A DNA stretch of 64,000 bases from Mangifera indica (Eukaryota > Streptophyta > Magnoliopsida > Sapindales > Anacardiaceae), in contig NC_058146.1 of the NCBI RefSeq assembly GCF_011075055.1, positions 7,378,001-7,442,000 of the forward strand. The letters run 5' to 3'. The position numbers and the translations under genes were made by a program. The first letter of the stretch is position 1, and every line of letters begins with the position of its first letter. The notes under the pieces are model-generated. The model was not told the origin of the DNA, ran no database searches, and saw only the letters and a program-made list of their open reading frames with translations. Shown piece after piece: positions 11,660 to 22,840 of this stretch.

Positions 11660-13612
11660 GGCCAAATGATTATTTCTCACCCAAGGTATGCTGATTTTCC
11701 AAAGTTTCTCCCGTTAACTTTGAAAATACCATTTACCCACCCATGACTGGTTAAAATTAACAAAACCCTAAACCCTGAAAAATTTATCTCATTTTCACCT
11801 CTAAAAGTTTAAAAACTAACATTTTCTTCCCCAAGCCAAGATTAAAAAAATCACATTTCCCCTTTGATCTCGTCTTCGTCATCTAAGAAGACGATTCCTC
11901 TTCCCAAACGATATTTCTAAACGTTAGAGGGGTTGGGATGTAGGTGAGGCAAGTTGTCAGAGGATGGGGAATCGTTAGGAGGGAAAGACAGCCAATGATG
12001 GCACCGGAGAAGGTGATTGGATTTTGAAACTAAACTATACGAGGGAAATGTGATTTTTTCAAATTTGGTTTAGAGAAGAAAAGTTAGTTTTTAAACTTTT
12101 AAGGGAAAAAATGAAATCATATTTAAGTTTATTGGTAAGTGTTGTCGTCAACACCCAAATTAAAATCCTAAAGTCCTGCAACAAAAATGTAGTGATCGTT
12201 CCCTCGAAGAGTTTTATTAATACGTCGTCGTAAATCAATCAAAACAAGGAAATAATGGGGGATTTGAATTGAACGCAAATTATAATTAAAAATAAATAAA
12301 TAAAAATTTAGTGAAGTAATCTGAAAGGAATTAATCGATTTAACAAACATTGGTCTATGGTTACATCCACTATTAAACTACGATTGATCATCAATACCAA
12401 AATATCAAATTAATTATTCAAATATTCGTTGCGGTATTAATTACCTATCCTTCCTTATGATTAGTTAACCAAAAACGTATATTTCAATTAACCCTTATTG
12501 ATTAATAATTCAGATACAATCTCGAATTTAATTAAACAATAGTATTATGAATTAGAAAGACCAACAAAGCAAGATAACACAAGCATACAACGTTGTATTT
12601 AATCCAATTGATTATTTTCCTAAGATTTACAGTTTCTGACGCAGCAAATGATAAATCCCAGTTGCCACTTCGATTAGATGAATTGAACAATTACGGATTC
12701 AACACCTAAACTAACAGTAGATTATATTAATTGATAAACTAATCGCACGCCTTAGCAATCAACCAACACAATCATGAAAAATAATTCATAAAGATAATCA
12801 ATACTTGAATAATTAAAAGATGCATTAAAGAACAAAACTTAATCTCACAATCATTGTAGTTCCATGGTTTTAGATCCCTTCAACCGAGAGAAAATATTCA
12901 GCCACTGTAAATCATATTTAGCTTTCTAATCCTCCAATTACAATGATGAATAATCATCCCAGTAAACTAAAAAATAAAAAAATACATATTTTCTCCCTAC
13001 TAAAACCTGGAAATAAAATGTAATACTAATATCCTAATCCAGCCAAACAAAGGTGATACATATCTTCCCAAAAAGAAAGGAAAATATATATATTTTAATG
13101 TATATCTTTCCTCCAAAAATATTTTTTCTTATCTATCTCAATTAATCCCCTTTTCAGCTAATAATCATCCCTTTTCTAGAAAACAAATTTTCAGATTTTG
13201 TGGAATATCTCTGTTGATCTGGATGTCCAGAATCAATTTTCGAATTTTGCTTTTGTCATTTCACATGCCCACGCCTAGTCAGCATTATGAATTTTTATTG
13301 ATTCGTAAATCTGCTTTAGTTTTAGACTTTTTAGCCCAACTTACTCTAAAAATATTCAAAACTTTCTAAGTGCAAAAGATAAATAATTCCTTTAACTTGA
13401 ATTAAATTTTCACACAACATAAGAGAATTAGAACTCAAAATAATAACAATTAACGATGTTATCATTTATTTTTAATATTAAATATAAACTAACAATTTTG
13501 CCTTAAAATTAATAGATTTAAACGGGCATGAGTGGGTAAATGGTATTTTCAAAGTTAATAGGGGGAACTTTAAGAAATCAGCATACCTTGGGTGGGAAAT
13601 AGTCTTTTAGCC
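11660..13612. mobile_element. Foldback element (GGCCAAA family), split by a solo LTR
   Basis: The left end GGCCAAATGATTATTTCTCA and the right end in reverse complement GGCTAAAAGACTATTTCCCA continue as matching arms through ACCCAAGGTATGCTGATTT. An exact 9-bp duplication ATTTAAATA flanks it (11651-11659 and 13613-13621). Without the LTR it would be about 0.6 kb. Its core contains CTTCGTCATCTAAGAAGACG, shared in kind with other members. It sits between decayed exons of the MULE cargo gene. Confidence 0.85.
12133..13464. mobile_element. Solo LTR nested in the foldback element
   Basis: TGGTAAGTGTTGTCGTCAAC begins the insertion and GATGTTATCA ends it. TTTAT duplicates flank it (12128-12132, 13465-13469). 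Removing it restores a sequence matching the arms of sister foldback elements (TTTAGTTTATTTTTTAATATT at 35324). The interior contains GATCGTTCCCTCGAAGAG, a phrase I associate with common plant LTRs. No coding region is present. Confidence 0.65.
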
Positions 13613-13639
13613 ATTTAAATATGCAAACATGTGAACTAA

Positions 13640-14620
13640 CAAAAATAATTGTATATGTTGTTATAGTCTCATCATGAAGATGATGATGACCCATTAAAAA
13701 GGGTCTGACATTCCCATTTCCACCTACTGTTGAGGTAAGTGCTAAACTTTGTAAGTATATTGGAAATAATATTTCAAAAATACTTACAGTCTTCTATTAA
13801 CTCATGATTGTTGATATTGTTACAACGTCAATTTTTTGATGAGAAAACATCCAAGAAGAATCCTATATTAACTTTTGATGTGGCTATGATGGATCACCCC
13901 ATGAGGTTTTCCCATTGACACCTTATGTGATGATTCAGGTTAGTATAATTTTATTTGTTAATATTATATCTCAATTACACATTTAATTATCGATTCCCCA
14001 TTAACTCGTTACTATCAACATTGTAATAGTGTCTCGCTGTTGATAAGGCCACATCCAAGAGGGATCCTATATTAACATTTGTTTCGACAATACAGGTACA
14101 TATATTATCAATTGTATACTTTTTAATTTTTGTTAACACTTTGATTAGCCAATATAAAATATGTTAATATTGTTACAAGATGTCGGCGATGATGGATCAC
14201 CCCATGAGGATTCCCTATTATCACATTCTTTGATGGTTAAGATAAACTGTTAGATTAACTGATAAAATTTGTTAGTATTGTTAATATAAAATATAATTTA
14301 CCTTTTCTCTATTGTTATAATAGGATATCCGATTAGTCTATCTTAACATACCAAGCAAAGAGAAAAAGATGATTGATATTACCTCTCAGGATAATGAGTC
14401 GACTGACGATATGGTTCAACTCCCAACAAAAAGGGAGATAGTTCAAGTACACAAATTTCATAAATGTTTAAATTATATCTTGTATGTATGATTCAAAAGT
14501 ATATTATTTATTTATTAATTTCATGTATTTAACTCCAACTAGTCCAGAAATTTGATATAGTCGACCTAACCTCACTTATGGATTCCCTGACTATGACTCT
14601 TACTTTACAGAAGGTATTAA
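13640..14620 (+). pseudogene. Residual exons of the MULE cargo gene
   Basis: Several near-repeats occur: 'cgatgatggatcaccccatgagg' at about 13885 and 14187, and 'catccaagargratcctatattaac' at about 13850 and 14070. They alternate with intron-like AT sequence and possible splice sites ending in 'aggtaagt'. This looks like duplicated exons of the + strand cargo gene between the DUF1985 part and the transposase. I recognise no domain. Confidence 0.35.
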
Positions 14621-16854
14621 AATAAATCTGAAAATCTCATAAGTTAATATAATTATAAATAACATATTATTTATTTTGGTATAGTATTTTCACATACTTC
14701 GTAGTCGACTTGTCAAGAAGGAACATATTATCTCTCGAAATTCATACTATGTGTATCCCTTAGTTGTCTCCAATATAACCATATGATTTTTGCATTCTTC
14801 TTGTACTTAGATCACATGTTACAATAGAGGTGATGATAATAGAAGCCATAATGCACACTTAGGAATACTTCAGCCATTGCAAAAAATATACAGAAATATC
14901 GATATGAAATCATTGTTAAATAAGGTACCTCACCCAAACAATCTTTAAATTTTATTAAAAAACAACACCATGTGTCATGATCTTCCCTAGGACTAATGCT
15001 AAAAGTCAATAGGTATATCTGATTATTACCATCCAATACAACAACGATAAATAATTAACTTAGATATCTACCTTTTAAGAAAACAACGTCAATACAAATG
15101 ACTGACCGAATATATTGATGGAATGCGCAGACACTACAACCCAATACCATATAATAGTATTTACATCGATCTTGTTCATCTATTAATGTATGTGTCATTA
15201 TTCCCGGATTACAACATATTAAATTATAACAATACTCTAGCAACAACATAAACGATTCTTTTGGTGTGCCCTTAATGATTGAAGTATTTAATTTCTCGTC
15301 TGTCATGCTTGTGCATATGATATATCAATTTTATATTGGTCAGAGATGTCTGTAATAATCTCCTTTGGTTGATAAACCTGATTAACCAATATAAATTTCA
15401 TCCTTAAAATTTACCCTAAAGCTTGGATCCCTGTTTGCCTATGATGAGGTAATATCTGATCTTTAGAATATGTGTGATGGGTATCCATATGACATAGTAA
15501 CTGTCACTTTCTCTCACCCTCATTACATGTGTACGCCACTTACATTGTTCATTACGATATTTGATCTCTTATCTAATTATGTTTGGCTTGTGTACTCTAA
15601 ACTAATATTCCTTCTCAAAAGCATCTCGAGTTACGCCTCAATGACATTTTATTACTGGAAAATAATATACCAATTTTTGAGGAATCACTATCTTTTTGCA
15701 TTCCTAAGCTTCTGGATATAGATGGCTAGTCAGGAAAATGTGGTAACTAATGAAATGCATCAATATGAACATTCCCACCATCAGGATTTTTTTGTGAAAA
15801 ACTACTTGTACCTCCAATATCTTCATTAACATGTGTCTTCTCTTCGAACTTTAATTCCTCGATAGGAATTTCATGTATAACATTCCCGTCAAATTCACTT
15901 CATTGTGGAAATTTTTCTTCATTGCCACAAGCAAATTCTTCTAAACTATACAATACATCAACAGTAACATCATTTAAGTATGCAAAGTCTTGCTTAGAAA
16001 ATTCTTGTTTCGATTGATCCTGATATTTTTAATCCCTCATAATAAACCAATCTTTTGAACTTCTGGATAACTACTCAGCTCACTACCTTGTAAACCTTTA
16101 TCTATTTGTTGAATCTCATAATTATCATCATTAATTATAGTTTCTTTAAAGAGGTTAGACAGACCATTAATGTAATACCCTCAGGTATATTTTAGGGGCA
16201 ATTATGTCTTTTGACCCTGTTTTGAGATTTTTCTCATTTTAAATATATATATGTATGGGTGTGTTTTTTTTATATACATATATATATATACCTAAAGAAA
16301 AAAAAAAAAAAAAAAAAAAAGAGATAAGGTTTATATATAAAGGGAGAGTAAAGTCAACAAAGGCATATCATCTCATTTTTTTTCTATCATCTTCTTCTCC
16401 CGTAAAGCTCCAGCAGCCAGCCTCCTTTCATGTTCTTTTCTTTGCTTTCTTGAAGCCAAAGGAAGAAGTTGAAGGAATATTAGAAGATAAAATAAGAAGA
16501 AAAGAAAAGGAAGCACTTGGAAGCTTTTGGAAGCTTTGGTAACCAAAGATCTCCTTCCTTCTTCTTTCATCTATGTTTATATGCATGTTATGTGAATATG
16601 TTAGAGTGTTTTGGTATTGATTTAAAGTGATCTTGGTGATAAAGGAAGCAAAACAAAGAGGAGGAAGCCAACTTTCAAAGATTTGGCTTAAAGCAAGGTA
16701 AGGGGTTTCCTCCTTGATATGTGAAATGTTTTAGGGTTTTGGTTCCTTAGATTTATATTATATATGTTGATTTTGATGTTGAGGAATGTTGTTTTGCCAT
16801 TTGGGATGTCTATGTATGTGATTTTGCTCATGGCAGAAAGTTACAGAATATTTA

Positions 16855-17456
16855 CAGTTTTTGCCACTGCGTTCGTCCCATGTTTTGGCTGCCTTATTGA
16901 ATGAATTATGAGTGCTATTATATCTTGTTGGAAAGATCTTTGAATCCTCTTTCCAATGATATATAGCTTGTATGAATTAGAGATCATTTGGACTGTTAAA
17001 GATTGTATAAACCGAAAGGACTGTTTTACTAAAGAAAAACAGGGGAGGCAGTTTTTGCCACTGAATTTATCTGCTGTTTTGACTGCCTGATTGAATGAAT
17101 TATGAGTGCTATTATAGCTTGTTGGAAAGATCTTTGAATCCTCTTTTTAACGATATATATTTTGTATGAATTAGAAACCATTTGGGCTGTTAAATTGTAT
17201 AAAAAGTATGCTGCCCTGCTAAATGTCTGTTCTGTGAACAGTATTTCGTAATTTTATCACTGAGTTTAGCTCACGTTTTGACTGCCTTATCTATTGAATT
17301 ATGAGTGCTATTATAGGTCGTTGGAAAGATCTTTGAATCCTCTTTTCAACGATATATAGCTTGTATGAATTAGAAACCGTTTGGGATGTTAAATTGTATG
17401 AAAAAGAAGATTGCCCTGTTAAATGACTGTTCTGTGAACAGTGTTTCGCAATTCTG
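16855..17456. repeat. Three tandem ~195-bp units inside the solo LTR
   Basis: Each unit contains 'gaattatgagtgctattata', 'gttggaaagatctttgaatc' and 'cgatatatagcttgtatgaa' in that order, at about 195-bp steps. The homologous LTR at 2832-5095 holds two units (about 3850-4200). Confidence 0.85.
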
Positions 17457-17460
17457 GGCA

Positions 17461-17560
17461 AGAAAGAAAGAAAGAAAGAAAGAAAGAAAAGGAAGAAGAA
17501 AGGAAAGAAAGGAAAGGAAAGGAAAGAAAAGAAGGAAAGAAAAAGAAAGAAAAATAAGAA
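17461..17560. repeat. GAAA/GGAAA purine-rich microsatellite
   Basis: About 100 bases of nearly pure purine with (AAAG)n passing into (AAAGG)n. Three long open frames overlap it in both strands, which is an artefact of the low complexity. Confidence 0.9.
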
Positions 17561-17694
17561 AAAGAATTTGGGACTCAAGATTTAGGGGTCGTCCCAAGAG
17601 TAATGTCTGGTGAGTTATGAATAAAATTAAATGGAAGTAAATTTAGTAAAATATAAGACCCGTATGTATGCTATAAACTATGAGGGGGCACTTT

Positions 17695-17805
17695 ACACTA
17701 CACCGCCCGCAGTAGGGCACGTCCGCAGTAGGACACGTCCGTAGTAGGACATAGACCCCCAGTAGGGTCCGCTCGCAGTAGAGCATGCTCGCAGTAGAGC
17801 TTAAT
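17695..17805. repeat. Short minisatellite, GCAGTAGGRCAYGTCC type
   Basis: Six diverged copies of a 14-18 bp phrase built on GTAGGRCACGTCC / GTAGAGCATGCTC follow one another. The other solo LTR has the reverse-complement counterpart at about 3510-3600. Confidence 0.75.
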
Positions 17806-19367
17806 TCAGAGTCAGAAATAGTGTAGTGAAAGAAAAAGAGCTTGAGCTTAAAAAAGTGTCAAATCCCTATAGTTAGCTTCCAGAAAGTATTAAATAGACA
17901 CCAGATGGGACAAAGTATGACCCAAATAGTAATGAGTGAACTAAATTACCCCCTCAATCTCTTATAGAGGTTAGGATGTGGGGTTGAGTCCCAAAAGTGA
18001 GTTAGAACAGGAAAAAAAAAAGGATAGTTTACTTAATTTTTTCCCCTTACTGAGTGTTCTTATCACTCACTCCCTTTTCTTTCCTGATTACAGGTACAGG
18101 TGATCGAGGTAGCTGCGAGGCAGGGTCAGGTCAGCGTAGGTAGATCCGGCTGGAGCAGGTTATCTCTGGTTTATATTACATGCATACAGTGGCATGTTTT
18201 TATCGACTTTTGACTTTTTTAGATTATGGTACAGTTACATATGATTACTCCTTGTTTTCAGATACTTTCAGATGAGTCTTCATATGAGTATATACATCTT
18301 TTGTTCGCTTCCAGATTTTTAGTTTTCTTGGAATACTTCCTAAACACTTTTAATGATGCGTTTATTGTAAAGTATTTTTAAAAAGAAAAAAAAATAGACG
18401 CTACGAATATTAATTCGTAACATTCCTCCTTCGGTGGGTAGTACTTCTAGGGAGGGATGTTACAATTAAGAACCTCAATATATTCATCATTCTAAATTTC
18501 AACAGGGATATTGTCATCAAGATGTTTTGGTTTTATGTTTATCTAGATGTTAAATATCTTTTGATCTACGTTACACTTTTCGCTCACCATTTGGATTAAT
18601 CCTTCAAATATCATGTGTTTTGGAATTTTAATCAATTTTATGTTACCTCCAACATATTTGATTACATTGTCATCCTTTTCTATCCATTCCCTCTATCTAA
18701 TTGAAGCATATCCAGTCATTTAGATTAATTCTACAATAAAATATATAATCAATATAAATAACATGACTGAAAATACTATTTACAGATTTTTGTTACACTA
18801 TTTTATTATTAAATTTGAATTTCGTGATTTTATTTTTATTACACAATTACACCTATTTCATAATTCGATTACATATTGTGACTATTAATATACTTTGATT
18901 AATGTGATACTAATTTGTGAAAATATCACTTTACCCCTATATTGTAAAATATTTTCTACCCCCAAACATTATCTAATATATCTCTAACCCCTTTCATTGT
19001 AAAATATCATTTTACCCATACTACTATAATAATTATAAAATTGCCTCATATAATTTTTATCAATTTACTTTTTATACACAACTCTAATTTATTATATAAA
19101 ACATCACATATAATTGTATTATCAATAAAATAATAACAGTTGAAGTTATAGTAAGTCAAATATCTTGATATCATGAACTTTGTTCCTCTCATTCGAAATC
19201 CTGATCACAAACTTTTTTGGTAGTTTTGGTTTTTTTTTTTTATATTTGAAGTATTTTTGTTTAAATCTTTTAAAATATAAGTATTTTTGTTTAAACTCCA
19301 AAATTATGAATAAATTTGTTTATTAGCTTTAAAAAAAGGATAATTTAATTAATTTTCCTTATCAAAA

Positions 19368-19625
19368 TCCATCTTTTCCAACAATCATGATTTTTAAAAT
19401 CATTTTATCTTTAGATATTATGAAATTACATAATTACCCCTAAATCCTTACTGTGAATGGGGCAAATTAATTTATAATTTTTTTCCATAAATAATTCACA
19501 TCAGACCAATAATTAGAAGGGCTTTTCAATTAAAGTAGTAACAAGGCATGTGAATGTCACTGACATGCCACACTGGTTTGTATAATCTCAGTTGAGTCCA
19601 GCTTATATCTAATTTTATTTATGAT
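19368..19625. other. Flank of the MULE insertion, no gene seen
   Basis: AT-rich DNA following the right target duplication. Nothing is recognised. Confidence 0.4.
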
Positions 19626-19691
19626 TTGTACTGTTTTCTCTTTTTTGTTAAATTTGAGCCTTTTCGGTACATGCTATGTCAGTGTAAAGGC

Positions 19692-19820
19692 AGAGCAAAC
19701 ATGAATGATCCACTGCCTCGACTTGTACAATGGCTAACATTGTCTGCTGTCTTGGGACTGGGATGGACCTTCAAATTTATTATGGGCTCCATATGGCCCC
19801 TTCTTTTATTAAAGAAATAG
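19692..19820 (+). other. Unidentified ORF fragment with a hydrophobic tail
   Basis: The translation includes NMNDPLPRLVQWLTLSAVLG and then a hydrophobic stretch ending LLLLKK before TAG. Its composition is more protein-like than the surroundings. It has no homologue I can name and no adjoining exon with a clear splice site. It could be a terminal exon or gene fragment, or chance. Confidence 0.2.
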
Positions 19821-19879
19821 TATCTTCTTTGATCCATCTATGTTGGAATTGAACACCGATATAGTTAATCAAGGCAAGT

Positions 19880-21005
19880 TTGAGAATGGAGGACAATTGG
19901 TTAAGGGAGATTAAAAGATTATTTTAATAATTTATTTTTTATTATTTATATTATTTTATTTGATTTATAAATAATAAAATATTTTGATAATTTTTTTATT
20001 AATAATGATGTAATAAATAATATAAAAAGTAATTATCAAAATAATCTTGATTTTATTATATATATGTATTTATTTATTATATTTTTATGACAAAAATAAT
20101 CTCATTTTCAATTAATACAAGAAATAACATAAAAAATATCTTAAAATAATTATATTGAAAGATATTTAAATAAAATAATATATTAGTATTTTTTATTACC
20201 TCTAATGAAACATAATAATTATTTATACTTATATATTTTTATCAGATTTTATCAAATATAATAATAATTTATAACCAGTAATTTTCAAAGTAATTTATCT
20301 TTACAATAAATTTATAATTTTAATAATAAAATATTCTTCAAACTAAACATCTAATATAATCGATATTCGACCAGAGTGGGGTGTATGTATTCTTTTATTA
20401 TCTCTAATCAAACACAATAATTATTTATACATATCAACTTTTACTAAATTTTATCAAATATAGTAATAATTTATGTCTAGTAATATATCTTTAAAGTAAT
20501 CTTTTATTTTTGACAATAAAATATTATCGAAACCAAACACATCATAATAATCTATCTTTTATCATTAATATTTATTTGATTTGTCAAATAATACAAGATT
20601 TTAGTAATCTTTCATTACCAAAGGTGATGTGAGAGGTAGTATAAGAGATAATATGATTACTACCTCTATTTTAGTTATAAAAAAATTATCAAGGTAATTT
20701 TGATTTTATTAAAATTTGATCTAAACTTATTAATTTTTAAGACAAAAATATCTTTATTTTTAATTAATATAACAAGTAACATGAATAATATTTTAAAATA
20801 ATTATACTCAATAACATTTAAGTAAAATAATATCTTAGTATTTTTTTATTACATCTAACTAAACACAATAATTATTTATACTTATCAATTTTTATTATGT
20901 ATAGTAATAATTTATATCCAGTAATCTTCTAAGTAATATATTTTTATGATTTTTTTATTTTTTGTAATAAAATATTATTCAAACTAAATATATCTTTACA
21001 TTGAT
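19880..21005. repeat. Cluster of diverged AT-rich MITE copies
   Basis: The phrase 'ctaaycaaacacaataattatttata...tatcaatttttat...agtaataatttatrtccagtaat' recurs near 20205, 20400 and 20870. The 'accaaaggtgatgtgagaggtagtat' and 'gattactacct' words also occur in the bounded PIF/Harbinger-like MITE at 27045-27526. This suggests nested or tandem decayed relatives. Edges were not resolved. Confidence 0.55.
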
Positions 21006-22840
21006 TAATGAAATCAAATAAAGAGAGAGACTAATATTTTTGCAATATTAAATGTATAGATAGAAAAATTTTTAGAGTCAAGGGTTATGTTCTTATAATA
21101 TTGTTTTCTCCGACCCCCAAGATATGTTTATGAAAAGTATCATTTTAAAGAAACTTGTTCAAGAAACTACAACTAACGACTAACCATAAAAGATTAGTAA
21201 TGAAAGATACTCCCTCGTGACAGCATGATAGATTTGTCAGTTTGCAATGGCAAGAAGGTCTCTCCTTAGTAGTAGATTAGTCCATAATTTACCAAAAAGA
21301 TTTTCCTATTCTCCTTAGTGACAATAAAGAAAAACAATTTTCTTTATCCCAATTGAGATAACTCTATTATTGTAAATATTCCTCTTTAGTTTTATTAAAA
21401 TATGAATAAATCCAAATAATCATATTTGAATTATGAATCCCCTATTATTCCTTTTTGAATGCAATTTCTCCTCTCAAGTCTAGTAAATATAAAGAAGCAT
21501 GGAAAGAGAGAGAAAGAAGGAAATCCCTATAAATCCACAGAAACAAACACAAAAGTGCGCTGCCTCCTTTATACCTCTTCATCAGAATATACTTTGTTAT
21601 ATGAACAAATAGCTAATTGGGCCAAACCACAATAAAAATATCATGCCTATTTTATTTTCTTTCTTATTTTATCAAATCCAAATTATTACTACGATAACTT
21701 GTGCAAGGCTTAAAATTATGTATTTCAATTAATGATCAAAAATCTCATCAACAATTTGGAGCTTGTTAGGGCTAGCGAGGTCAACCTAGGGGTCATGTTC
21801 TTCATAATTATCTTTTCTACTATTCAAGAATGTCCAATGCTCATTTCTTCGATTTTCAAGTAAATTCTTTATCACATCATACTCTATCTAAATTTATGAT
21901 AATAATTTACTAAATAAATTTAATTTAATTTGTTAAATTAATAACTTTTATAAACTTAGAATTACATCTGAGAGGAGTAAGATAAAAAAGAAATACATCG
22001 AGAAGAATTAGAAAGAACGGTCAACCATAGGTCTAGATCAGAAAAACCCTCTTAAAATTATTACAAACATTCAAACTCTAAAAAAAATATTGAATAAAAT
22101 ATGTTCAACCATAGGTCTAGGCTCATGTAAAGGGCACCAAACATTATCAAACAAATAAAGCATATTATCCAACGTACAAAAGTGTTTCATGTCTCCATTA
22201 TTAATATGTTTGAATTCATATGACCATCAAGTTTGCAATTTTTTTTTAATCAACCCCAAAAGTTCCAAAATTTGCATATTGGTTCTAATTATGTGAAAAA
22301 GTGAAACATTTTTTTAACCATGTATGACAACACATAACAAACATTTTAAATTCATATATGACAATATGTGGCATTTCAAACAGGCATACAATGAGTGAAA
22401 CTCAAAAAATTACATCTTACCAAACAAATTTGGGAGATATGATTGACTAGTTTGTTCAATACCATGAGTTATCACTGTTATTTAAACCAACCAACCAAAT
22501 TAAATCTGGTTGACCAAACTTTGAAAATCCAAAATTTGTGTTATACAAAATTCTAGATTTTCAACCATGCCATTGCATTTTCGTGGCTACACCCTTTGTT
22601 TGCGACACAACATGCCTAAATGCATTATCAACCAATCATTGTGCATAAAAATGCATTATGACACAATTTCTTGCAACAACATAAGATTGAATGACATTCA
22701 ACGTAAAAATAATAAATTTATATTTTAACACTTATATTCATAAAAAGTCAACATAAAAGATCAAAACTATAAAATAGAAATATACATGTGGTAATATTGT
22801 GTGATCATGCAATAATATTCAACCACATACTCAAACAATA
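21006..22840. other. Intergenic, no gene recognised
   Basis: AT-rich DNA with only short accidental ORFs. A duplicated phrase 'caaccataggtctag' (22023 and 22109) points to local duplication. Confidence 0.4.

Larger units (their letters stand above)
16171..18464 (+). mobile_element. Solo LTR, Ty3/gypsy type, 2.29 kb
   Basis: It starts TGTAATACCC and ends GGGATGTTACA, the usual short inverted ends of chromovirus-class LTRs. The exact 5-bp duplication ATTAA sits on both sides (16166-16170 and 18465-18469). No gag or pol is present. It interrupts the MULE transposase pseudogene, whose reading continues on both sides. The interior has three tandem copies of a ~195-bp unit, a GAAA-rich purine tract and a short GTAGGRCACGTCC minisatellite. 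It is homologous to the solo LTR at 2832-5095. Confidence 0.92.
14640..18720 (-). pseudogene. mudrA-like MULE transposase, broken and split by a solo LTR
   Basis: Reading leftwards from 18720: MTGYASIR and NIKLIKIPKHMIFEGLIQMV (N-terminal part, 18470-18720), then the solo LTR, then MuDR-type N-terminal remnants (15320-16170), then GTPKESFMLLLEYCY and VICIDVVFLKGRYL (15055-15306), then DGNNQIYLLTFSIS and CLGEVPYLTMISYRY (14812-15036). The order ESF..L..Y, D.TFLKG.Y, DGNNQI.P.AF, ISDRH is diagnostic for MULE transposases. The second acidic position (normally ISDRH) reads ISYRY, so the DDE triad is lost. Many stops occur. It faces the DUF1985 gene tail to tail. Confidence 0.8.
9078..19358. mobile_element. 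Mutator-like element (MULE) with nested insertions
   Basis: The left end reads GGGAAATCAATTAAATTG and the right end, in reverse complement, GGAAAATTAATTAAATTA. The two agree at most positions, and similarity continues further in (TTTTCGTTTAATCTTCAAAA against TTTTTGTTTAAATCTTTTAA). A perfect 9-bp duplication flanks it. Cargo is a DUF1985-type pseudogene on + (left) and a mudrA-like transposase pseudogene on - (right). Later insertions total about 4.2 kb: a foldback element at 11660-13612 with a solo LTR inside it, and a solo LTR at 16171-18464. Without them the element would be about 6 kb. It is non-functional today because both genes carry stops and frameshifts. Confidence 0.8.

Noticed and set aside
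16255..16570. ORFs at the start of the large solo LTR (95 and 65 residues)
   Set aside because: They are low-complexity Lys-rich translations of the LTR leader with no gag or other domain. A similar pair occurs at 4629-5075 in the other LTR for the same reason.
17291..17613. Three ORFs of 75-95 residues rich in Lys/Arg/Glu or Phe/Leu
   Set aside because: They are products of the GAAA-type purine tract inside a solo LTR.
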